Shown here piece after piece: positions 26,801 to 35,680 of a stretch of DNA of 64,000 bases (positions within the stretch are counted from its first letter, which is position 1; the number at the start of each line of letters is the position of its first letter). The notes beneath the pieces were generated by a model. That model made no database searches, had not been told where the DNA came from, and worked only from the letters and a program-made list of their open reading frames with translations. A program made the position numbers and the translations under genes. This stretch comes from Erigeron canadensis (lineage: Eukaryota > Streptophyta > Magnoliopsida > Asterales > Asteraceae): assembly GCF_010389155.1 (NCBI RefSeq), contig NC_057761.1, positions 22,260,501-22,324,500 of the forward strand, written 5' to 3'.

Positions 26801-28395
26801 AGCTAGCTAGGAGTTGTGGTGTTTGCATTGAAAATGTGGAGACATTACTTATATGGCACAAAGTGTACCGTATACATGGATCACAAAAGTCTCCAGCACA
26901 TCTTCAATCAAAAGGAGCTGAACATGAGGCAGAGATGTTGGGTAGAGTTATTAAATGACTATAACTGTGAAATTCGCTACCATCCAGGGAAGGCAAATGT
27001 AGTCGCTGATGCTCTAAGTAGAAAGGAGAAAGCAGAACCGATTCGAGTTCGAGCATTAAATATGATTATTCGAACGAATCTTGTTTCTCAAATAAAAGAT
27101 GCTCAACAGTCAAGGAAGAAAATATGGGAAAAGAATATAGGTACCTAATCATGAAGGATTAAGGGAATTGGTAATAAGTGAAGCACATAAGACGAGATAT
27201 TCAATACATCCTGGAGCAAATAAGATGTATCACGATTTAAATGAACTATATTGGTGGCCTAACTTGAAGGCAAACATAGCCACTTATGTCAGCAAATGCC
27301 TAACATGCTCAAAGGTTAAGGCCGAGTACCAAAAACCGTCGGGATTGCTGCAGCAGCCAAAAATTCCCCAATGGAAATGAGAAAACATAACTATGGATTT
27401 TATATCTAAACTTCCAAGAACCTTGAGTGGTTACCATATGATTTGGGTAATCGTTGACCGACTCACAAAATCTGCACATTTCTTACCAATTAAAGAAACA
27501 GACCAGACAGAGAAGTCGAGTCAAGTGTACTTAATGGAAATTGTCTTTAGACACGGCGTACCTATATCTATCATCTCTGACCGAGACAACAGATTTACAT
27601 CCAGATTCTGGCAATCTCTGATCAGAGTGAAAGAACTATCCAAACTCTGGAAGATATGCTGAGAGAATGTATTATTGATTTTGGCAAAGGATGGGATAAA
27701 CACTTATCTTTAGTAGAGTTTTCTTATAACAACAGCTACCATACGAGCATTAAGGTTGCTCCATTTAAAACACTCTATGGAAGAAAGTGTAGATCTCCGA
27801 TATCCTGGACTGAGCTTAAAGATAATCATCTCACTGGTCCAGAGATCATTCATGAAACAACTGAGAAGATTGCCCAAATCCAACGCCTGTTAAAAGCTGC
27901 CCAAGATTGTCAAAAGAGTTATGCAAATATTAGAAGTCGTTGGAGTTCCAGACTGGTGATAAGGTCATGCTAAAAGTATCACCATGGAAAGGCATTGCAC
28001 GCTTTGAGAAGCAGAGAAAGTTAAGCCCCATGTACGTGGGACCATTTGAGATACTCGAACGAGTTGGTCCCGTTGCTTATCGCTTAAAATTACCTCAAGA
28101 AGTGAGCGGAATTAACGATGTCTTTCACGTCTCTAACGTGAAGAAATGTTTATCTGATGAAAATGCAAGCATTCCATTGGAAGAAATCCAAGTTGATGAT
28201 CAACTTCGTTTTATCGAGCAACCCGTTGAGGTCATGGATCGAGAGGTCAAAAGGTTAAGATATAACCGAATCCTGCTAGTCAAAGTTCGGTGGAACTCTC
28301 ATAGGGGTCCCGAGTTCACATGAGAACGTGAAGACCAATTTAAAGAAAAGTACCCTCATCTATTCTCAAATTCACCACCAGAGGTTTCTATCTGA
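23884..28395 (+). pseudogene. Broken gag-pol of the chromovirus
   Basis: Gag begins near 23884 (MAPKRNPS) and shifts frame within about 60 bases. The order then is capsid-like gag to about 24800, two zinc knuckles (CGKCKMTGHLAKDC and an altered second one, about 24980-25130), aspartic protease with LFDTGAD (about 25265), reverse transcriptase with MPFGLTNAP and IDDILIYS (about 26160-26270), RNase H with VYCDGS (about 26680), integrase HHCC and core (about 27180-27660), and a C-terminal chromodomain-like block ([14 protein letters not shown], about 28270-28320). Several stops and frameshifts separate these, for example at 25353, 26336, 27148 and 28321. The element cannot encode its own proteins. 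Confidence 0.9.
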
Positions 28396-28432
28396 ATTTC
28401 GGGACGAAATTCCTTTCAACGGGTACCTACTA

Positions 28433-29022
28433 TAACAACCTTCAGATAAGATACAATGCTATTATCATTAGCTTAGTCTATTTGAGCTAAGATATATGTA
28501 TTATATGCTTTCAAATTGAATAAAAGTTTACTTGTTATATTATATCTTATCAAAAATGATTTCAATGCATATAGTGTATAATGTATATTACAATGTAACA
28601 TTTTAAAATTAAGCTACTTGGAATTTTATCTCTAAAATAAACTCGATCAACATGCTAAATCAAGATTATAAATAAATATGTTTGAAACATCAAATTAATA
28701 AACTTTTATATAAATTGAAACACACTAGAAATTAATTAAGCATGACAAAGGTTGACATAAGTAGATGGACAAAAGCACCCTTCTTTTATCTTTGTACACT
28801 TCGATTTCATCAGGAAAAATAGAAACACCAAGTAGCTTAATCACCTACTTATCATCACCCTATATAGCTATGTTTGAAAATATTTGAAACCTACAACTAG
28901 AGTTGCCATTCTTCTTCACCGGAATTTAAACACGTCTATATATGATCATCAGTATCATCTTCATAAGAAAATAAACGTCTCCCCCTTTAGCCATGTCTCT
29001 AATACATAACCATCCTGAGGTG
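28433..29022 (+). repeat. 3' LTR of the chromovirus, left part
   Basis: Starts TATAACAACC like the 5' LTR and runs to the AGGTG target site (29018-29022), where the nested element was inserted. The sequence just upstream (28396-28432) no longer has a clear polypurine tract. Confidence 0.88.
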
Positions 29023-30564
29023 TGATGTGCGAAATCTAGCTTTAAATTTATAACACGATTTACCGATTAATTCTGATTACTACACACTCACAGGCAGTGT
29101 ACCTGATCGTATGCAGTATAGTGAATAACTGGTAAGCCGAGATCGTTCGCAAGGACTTAAACAAGCATTTGTAAAGACGTTCAATGATTCAAGTAAAATG
29201 GGGGTTTTCGTGGCCGAATTGCCACGATGCAAATAGTCAGTTGGAAATTAGTAATCCCACAGGATTAATCGAAAAAAAGTTTATAGTTTATAACAAAAAT
29301 TTAAAAGTCACCCATCTTGATTTCGCTCAACAGAATGTTAGGATTGCACATTTGATGAAGTTCAAATTCAATTTAGTGATTTAATGACCGAGACTCAAAT
29401 TAATCGTTAACTCCGTACCCGTTAAGTTAACTACTTATTCGACTCTCTTATATAAACTAGGTTCGTTATTAAGACCGGTACCCCACGACGCCTTTTTATA
29501 ATTTCCCTAGTTAAACAATTGTTTTGATCATTTCAGATAACAATTTTGCCTAATCGATTGTACCCAACCGTCAATCCGTCAATTCTTATCAAATATTCAC
29601 TGCCCCCTACCGTACCCGTCATAGAACCAATTGCTTCTAGCAAAACAATCAAAATAACTTGTACCCAAATCCTAGTCGTCACTAAGAAACAAGCACAAAT
29701 TATCCGCAATCAATAATTGAATAACAAAGAATTAATAGATTAAGTTCACGACAAAATGTTAAATCAAATCACTTGAATTAATAAATATTGTGCAATCCCC
29801 ACATAATGTCTCACTCCATCAAGATGAATGAAAAGGTGATTAGCCACTCATATTGAAATACAAATAACAAAACAAAATGAAGGAATTCATCGTTACCTAG
29901 TACAAAGGATTGAACGGAAATAACGAGGATAATCCAATTGTAATATCAATCTTCCAAAATGAGAAATCTGATCAAAAGTCTCCTAAAAATGTACTTGAAA
30001 CGGCTGGAAAACATAACATAGGGTTTTGGGGTGAAAAACAAGCTATTTATATGTTTCCCAAAAATAGTTGTGCAGGTGTCGACATAAGCTGCTGCGCAGC
30101 TTATAAGCTGCTGCGCAGCTCCCCTCTGACCGCGGTTGACCGTTTGACTTTCATTGACTTCGCTGGAAATTCACTAGGCAAGCTGCTGCGCAGCTTACTA
30201 AGCTGCTGCGCAGCTTGAGTCCACTGTTCTACAACTGCTGCGCAGCTTTTAAGCTGCTGCGCAGCTTGAGCTTTCTGTTTTGTAGCTGCTGCGCAGCTTT
30301 TAAGCTGCTGCGCAGCTCTCCTAGCTCCAGATTTGACTTTCGTTGACTTTTACCAAACTTCATCCAAACGACCCGGAAATCATCCGTAACCACTTATTTC
30401 ACCCCAAGAATGTCGTTTTCTTCCAAAATACGCTCAAGTATCTGCTACTAACCTGAAACACTAACAGATACCATAAACGCAACAAATGTATATAAAACGA
30501 CTCATTAAACATGCTAACTTAACTATATAAACCGTAGGAAATGGGTATAAAATACGACATATCA
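29023..30564 (-). repeat. 3' LTR of the Athila-type element
   Basis: On the minus strand it starts TGATATGTCG and ends GCACATCA. U3 holds eight palindromic modules (30086-30317) and five W-box cores (TTGACY at 30136, 30144, 30154, 30333 and 30343). These are followed by a TATA box, CATATAAATAGC on the minus strand, at 30042-30053. Confidence 0.95.
30086..30317. repeat. Array of eight palindromic modules in the 3' LTR U3
   Basis: Eight copies of AAGCTGCTGCGCAGCTT or close variants: 30086-30102, 30105-30120, 30180-30196, 30200-30216, 30233-30248, 30251-30267, 30284-30299 and 30302-30317. Arms AAGCTGC and GCAGCTT flank a 3-nt centre. They are arranged as four close pairs 2-4 nt apart, with the nearest one 33 bp from the U3 TATA box. 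The other LTR has the same array at about 42633-42864. Confidence 0.95.
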
Positions 30565-30582
30565 AATCCCCCCATACTTAAG
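30565..30582 (-). other. Polypurine tract of the Athila-type element
   Basis: On the minus strand CTTAAGTATGGGGGGATT directly abuts the 3' LTR. Just before it is a potential stem-loop, GCTTG-AGGA-CAAGC (30587-30600). Confidence 0.85.
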
Positions 30583-30600
30583 CTTTGCTTGTCCTCAAGC

Positions 30601-32681
30601 AAATCCCAATTTTAAATGAAACATTCCTTGACAATCACATTATCAACCAAGTGACAAGTAATCAAAAAGCAACAACACCAAGCATGTCAATTGACAGAGG
30701 GCGGGTGAAGCAGTTTTTAATCTTAAATGAAAACTCGAAATGTTTGACAATACCTGAACAATCCGTAAGCCACGATAACCAACTAAGCATACACGAAATA
30801 AACGATCCTACCAATATCATTCTACTCCAATAACTTACTTTCGGGGTTGAATATATGAAGAATCACTCATAGCTCAGTTGTGATGTATACTTTTTTCCAT
30901 AGGCTTGATCTCGGATCGTCACTTCACCATTGAGGCGCAAGGATCAAGTACATTGTCGAAATAGGCATAAAGGGTGATTGTATATTCGAACTAAGGCTAT
31001 ATATTTACGGGTATTTACAATGGAAATGGGAAGTTATAGGTTACAAGTAAATGAAAAGAAAACAAAAGTATAAGGTATATGTTGGAGATGTACAGATTAG
31101 TCTAATCAAACCCAAACCATTGATTGCCAACACACCACCAACCTATAAGATGCTATCCCGCGAACACACCTTTAAGTATCACGCAAATCCTGACACCATA
31201 GTGGTGTATCAACCTCAAACAACTTATTATCAACTAAATCTTCCATAGATAATGATACACAAACTTTCTAGACATTTGAGATTGATAAATAGCATACTAG
31301 TAGCCCAAGTTCTTCCTCTTTTTTTATTTTATTTTATTATATTGAACCAATTTTTACTCTACTAGTAAATACTTTCTTCCAACAATTAACATGTCTATAA
31401 CTCTTCACTTTCTTTATTTGAACAATTCAAGACAATCTTCAATAACTTAACCCGTTTTTGTATTCTCAAAGATAAGAACATTCCACAAATCAACCCAATA
31501 AGAATCTCCCAAACCATTCAAACAACCATGACAATCAATGGCCCCCAGATTAGACTAACGGTATAGTAAAGTGTAATTAGGTGAAGTTTACATGACAAGG
31601 GTGAAAAGCTAAATTACAAGGAATGAATATGTGTATAAGATTATCTGAAGATTCAAAGAAAAAGGAAAATGTGTATATATGCAAGTATAGGTAAGTGTAT
31701 AAGGTTGTATAGGTGATTATAGAGATACAAAAGAAAAGAAAAAGAAACGAAAGAAAGAAAAAGTAAGGTCAAACCTAAATGCCCAATCATTCTCCAATGT
31801 ACTTGTCACGATCACCAGGCCAAGTTCTAGAATCAACACATCACCAGCACACTCTTATCGAGAAGAGAACCCGGAAATGGCTTAGAAATACCTCAAACAC
31901 GCACATCCTAGTGCAAGGCATCAAAAAAATGAATACCCTTACTCCTGAATAAATCCAAGAGCCTAAGAGAGGGACGTATTTACGAGGCAAACAAACCAAA
32001 ACCGCTACTTGACAACTATATGTGACAGGATGAAATCTCACAATTTGGTGTTTTGGATGTATATAAGTATGCAAGTAATGTTATCAATCCCGAAGGATAG
32101 CCAAATAACCGTTCAAGACACACTTCGCCAGTTAAACATTTCTTTTGTCAAGGAAAATTTGGTAGTAAAATTGCTTAATAAATAATGAACTTAAGTGTCA
32201 AAAGCAATTCACCACGAGGACAAGTTCAAGTCAAGTTTAAAATCATATTAACTTCTATTATTCCGCCAAATTGATAGCACCAGTTTCAAACATGCACATC
32301 ACAGTTAAGAGTTCAAAATAGAAACTCATACCCCTAGATAAAATCCAAAGGCCTACGAGAGGGACATATCAACAAAACCGATAGAAATCAAAATGACAAA
32401 ACAACAAACGTTATATACCCGGTAGCTTAAACCTATTTGCCACCCCCCCACACTTAAGATGGACAATGCCCTCAATGTCCAGATCGGTCAAACAACAGGA
32501 AAATAGGGTAAGCGACAAAGCAAGAATAAGAACACATACCGGAATAACAAAATGAAAGGTGCGAGAGTTTTGTGTGCAACAAAAAATACCAATCACATAT
32601 GGCGCTGAACTTACTGCCAGCATATACATATCAAAACCTTGAACGGATCATGGTTACAAGCATCGTCAGCGCAAAAGTAGC
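30601..32681. other. Non-coding 3' region of the Athila-type element
   Basis: About 2.1 kb between the env-position ORF and the polypurine tract without a credible ORF on the sense strand. It holds a second polypurine-tract-like motif (32441-32456, minus CTTAAGTGTGGGGGGG) next to an imperfect inverted repeat GGACA...TGTCC (32461-32480). Long non-coding 3' regions are common in this lineage. Confidence 0.7.
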
Positions 32682-34472
32682 TCACTGGGGTGGATGAGGT
32701 GGGTACGGACGGTAACCAGGAATGTTACCAACATCAAATAAAGATCCAACAACTTGCTCAGCAAAAGAAGGTTCCGCAGCGCCTGTCTCGCCCGCATCCG
32801 TCCCGGCGTAGGTACCTGCATAATGACCAAAACGGACCGGCATATCCGGCCCTAAAGCACCAGGATCGTGGTGAGGAGGCATCTCGAACTGGCGTTCTGG
32901 TGGAAAGTAAAAACCGCCACCAACCCGCTGCTGAGGAATAAAAATACTCGGCGGATCATATGCTGGAATGACTGTAGGCGGATGATACTCTTGTCCGGTG
33001 AACTGTGCTTCTAGCATAGGCTGATAACGTCGAGAGTCATAAACCACTCTCCCCAAACTAGAACCAATATAGGTCAAATCATCGCCCACTTGATGTCGAA
33101 AGTCATCCATCCTTGTCTGGAATCCAGCCATGTCATTCTGGAACTGTTGCTGGGATGTCAACATCTGATTAACTAGACCCTGTAAAGGAGAAAGATCGAA
33201 CGAGCCTTCCGGAGCTACAAATGAAGAAGATGCTCCTGCAGTAGAAGAGGTGGCCCGACGCTTAGGGCGTCGCGTAGCCTCGGGCTGCTGCTCAGGTGCA
33301 TCAGCCATCTCCTCATCATCATCACTGGCCTCTTGATCATCCTCGTCATCGTCCCCCTGGTCACCTTCATCATAAGCAATCAATTGGTAACGCTCATTCC
33401 GGTTCTTTCTCGGCCGAAGCAAACCAAAACGAGCCAGTTCAGTGAAGGTAAAAGCTTTCATCAGTTTCCAATTCAGATTAAAACCTACATTTGCCCGATC
33501 ATCTTCCAGCTGAAAATGTTGAACAATTTTTGTGACAAAGTGGCCACAAACCAACCCCGAGTCCTTCACCCCCTTGGTTCCCATGTGCTTAGCAAGCACA
33601 TACGGAGGACAAGCTGTCATCACATGATTCCCCTCGTGCAAAATCCTCATTAACCACAAATCCTCAACATACAGTTTGTCCGGGTGGTGTGTCCGCTGGA
33701 CAAAAAAGTGAACAAGCATCTTATGAAGCAATCTCAACAGGGGTGATTTAATCGTGTTTGCCCCACAAACTGATTTCCAAGTCTTACCGCCAGAGATGCG
33801 AGTATAATAGTCTCGCGAATCCCCCGATCCCTGAGGAAACCCAGTAGTGGTCCTAGCAGCATGCTTCAAAAGGTTACAGAAAAAAGGATCATCTAGCATT
33901 TCCTGAGTATACATCCCCGTGCACACCCCAAATTCAGCGATGGTCATATGCCTGTTTAAACCCCCACACCTAAAATGAATCACCTCACCTTCAAACACAC
34001 TCTTTACGGAATCAATGTCATCAACAGAGATGGTAGAATAGAACTCCAAACACCATTCCTTATATACTTTCTCCCTAATACTAAAGATATCAAACCACAT
34101 ACTAAAATCTCGATCGATTCGATTCCCATCAGAATCGGTTCCCCCATGCTTAAGAGTAAAGAAATTATTGATCTCAGTCCTCACGTCTAAACTTCTCAGC
34201 ATACTGCTTTCCATGAACTTAGGTTCAGTAATGTCCTTATTGTACAAGGTAGCCAATCGATTGGTACATTTATTCTTGTTCTCCGGAGTTAGATGTGGAA
34301 ATCGAAGCCACGGATGGGCTGGAACGCCCATAGCGACAGCCGCGGGGGTAAGCTCAACAGTAGGTGTGGCGGGAGCTGCAGTTGCGGGCGAAACACGAGA
34401 ACCCCTCGGCCGGGCGGCTAGAAGTAGCGGCATCCTACACAAACAAGAAAACATCAAAACAATCAACCCCAA
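32682..34472 (-). CDS. Env-position ORF of the Athila element (ATHILA ORF-1-like)
   Basis: An ORF of 596 codons between pol and the 3' LTR. A splice acceptor (pyrimidine-rich, ending TTTGTGTAG at 34435) lies one base before the ATG at 34431-34433, so the real start is probably that Met (MPLLLAARPRGS), giving about 583 residues; the first 13 codons of the open frame would then be intron. The central region (HPWLRFPHL, VIHFRCGGLNRHMTIAEFGV, LLHKMLVHFFVQR, NVGFNLNWKLMKAF) resembles the ATHILA ORF-1 family. It is followed by a highly acidic block (DEGDQGDDDEDDQEASDDDE), a basic RRPKRR motif and a Pro/Gly/Tyr-rich tail. I see no convincing transmembrane segment apart from the probably untranslated N-terminal stretch, so an envelope role is not supported. 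Its function is unknown. Confidence 0.85.
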   Translation of the reverse strand: MGLIVLMFSCLCRMPLLLAARPRGSRVSPATAAPATPTVELTPAAVAMGVPAHPWLRFPHLTPENKNKCTNRLATLYNKDITEPKFMESSMLRSLDVRTEINNFFTLKHGGTDSDGNRIDRDFSMWFDIFSIREKVYKEWCLEFYSTISVDDIDSVKSVFEGEVIHFRCGGLNRHMTIAEFGVCTGMYTQEMLDDPFFCNLLKHAARTTTGFPQGSGDSRDYYTRISGGKTWKSVCGANTIKSPLLRLLHKMLVHFFVQRTHHPDKLYVEDLWLMRILHEGNHVMTACPPYVLAKHMGTKGVKDSGLVCGHFVTKIVQHFQLEDDRANVGFNLNWKLMKAFTFTELARFGLLRPRKNRNERYQLIAYDEGDQGDDDEDDQEASDDDEEMADAPEQQPEATRRPKRRATSSTAGASSSFVAPEGSFDLSPLQGLVNQMLTSQQQFQNDMAGFQTRMDDFRHQVGDDLTYIGSSLGRVVYDSRRYQPMLEAQFTGQEYHPPTVIPAYDPPSIFIPQQRVGGGFYFPPERQFEMPPHHDPGALGPDMPVRFGHYAGTYAGTDAGETGAAEPSFAEQVVGSLFDVGNIPGYRPYPPHPPQ

Positions 34473-35160
34473 ATATAACTTAAACGTATATGAAGTAAAA
34501 TGAGGTCAGGTGATGAAACAGAGCAGCTGCGGCGCAGCCAAACTAGCTGCGGCGCAGCTTGGCGTTTCTGGATGATAGCTGCGGCGCAGCTCTTAGCTGC
34601 TGCGCAGCTTCGTGTTTCTGTTCGAGAGTTGCGGCGCAGCTTTAAGCTGCGGCGCAGCTTGGCCGTTTTGAAGTCTGAAACGACTAGATGCAAGCAACAG
34701 CTGAGGTGAACAACAAAGCCTCTCCACCAGAACAACAAAGCCTCTCCACATTCAAATCCTAATTTAAATTTTAGGGTTTATCTTCACTTAAAAGTAACAA
34801 CCTTTTGAATCAAGCCCTAACTAGATTAACTAGCTCCATGAAGTTTCAACATCAAAGTACAACTAATTACTCTTTGTTCTTAATCTTCTCAACAGTAAAT
34901 TTGCTATTTTTAAGAATCTAATAAAACTAATAATGCACAGAACATTATAGATTTAATGATTTAGAATTTTAAAAATAGGAGAGAAACAAAAACATACCTT
35001 CCCTGTTCTAGTCATGTTGCAAGATTAAAAGAACAAAAGAAATTGAAGTAGGAGGTTGGTGGGAGGTGGCTATGGCCGATCGAGAGAGAGGGAAAAGAAA
35101 AAGGAAACTCAGAGAATTAATATGTGTGTGAAGAAAAACATCCCCACAATCTTATTTATT
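34435..35160 (-). promoter_or_regulatory. Candidate internal promoter, leader exon and intron for the env-position ORF
   Basis: Read on the minus strand: a TATA-like AATAAATAAG (35151-35160), a pyrimidine-rich leader like a plant 5' UTR (about 35016-35125), ATG at 35013-35015, a strong donor AAG|GTATGT (exon ends at 34998), and a 563-nt intron (34997-34435) ending TTTGTGTAG before the ORF. The leader ATG is out of frame with the ORF and would give only a short upstream ORF of about 31 codons. Translation from the exon-2 ATG is therefore assumed. Signals are seen; transcription is inferred. Confidence 0.5.
34525..34660. repeat. Internal palindrome array 1, inside the predicted intron
   Basis: Six modules of the type AGCTGCGGCGCAGCT, one with a TGC centre, in three pairs. 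The array lies about 90-225 nt upstream of the splice acceptor of the env-position ORF in transcript order. Confidence 0.93.
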
Positions 35161-35200
35161 GACTAAAAAAAAGAAAAAAATTGACTGTGTTTGACTGACG

Positions 35201-35336
35201 GGCTGCGGCGCAGCTCTCCTAGCTGCTGCGCAGTTTTCAAACAGAACGGTTAAACTGCGGCGCAGCTTGATGGCTGCGGCGCAGTTTTCAAACAGAAAGG
35301 TTTAGCTGCGGCGCAGCTTGAGGACTGCGGCGCAGT
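35201..35336. repeat. Internal palindrome array 2, upstream of the internal TATA-like motif
   Basis: Six modules, mostly with a GGC centre, several with an arm shortened to GCAGTT. The array ends 41 bp from the TATA-like motif at 35151-35160. Three W-box cores (TTGACT at 35159, 35181 and 35191) lie between the array and the TATA-like motif. Confidence 0.93.
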
Positions 35337-35338
35337 TT

Positions 35339-35340
<2 letters not shown>

Positions 35341-35376
<36 letters not shown>
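35341..35376 (-). repeat. Oligo(A) tract of 36 nt after pol
   Basis: A pure T36 on the + strand, i.e. A36 in the sense of the element, about 300 nt after the Gag-Pol stop and right before palindrome array 2. An AATAAA lies about 125 nt upstream (35499-35504). It may be a trace of a polyadenylated RNA copied into the element, or simple slippage. Confidence 0.9.
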
Positions 35377-35379
<3 letters not shown>

Positions 35380-35680
35380 TTTTCTGGTTTTCTCAAAACG
35401 ACACAAGTTGTATGACAACAACATACCTGTCGAACAACTTAACAAAACTTTGGAAAGAAGAACAGCAGATGACAAAGAACCCCCCACACTTACCTTCGTT
35501 TATTCTTGAAACGACTTACCGAAAGGAGTGTCAGCGGACTCTACCTGTAAGTTCTTATTAAACACAATACCAACGATAAATAAACAAAATAACCACAAAT
35601 AAGAGAACGAGAAGCACGGGTTGCCTCCCGCGAAGCGCTTAATTTATTTACGAGTCGCTAGCTAGACTCGACGTCCTTCT

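Noticed and set aside
29910..30218. 102-codon + strand ORF, repeated at 42457-42765
   Set aside because: It lies antisense inside both LTRs of the Athila element; its repeated Cys-Cys-Ala-Ala and Leu-Leu-Arg pattern is just the palindromic modules translated.
30086..30317. CRISPR-like appearance of regularly repeated palindromes
   Set aside because: Repeats are too short (about 17 bp), spacers are not uniform or unique, and the host is a plant; the array sits in an LTR promoter region.
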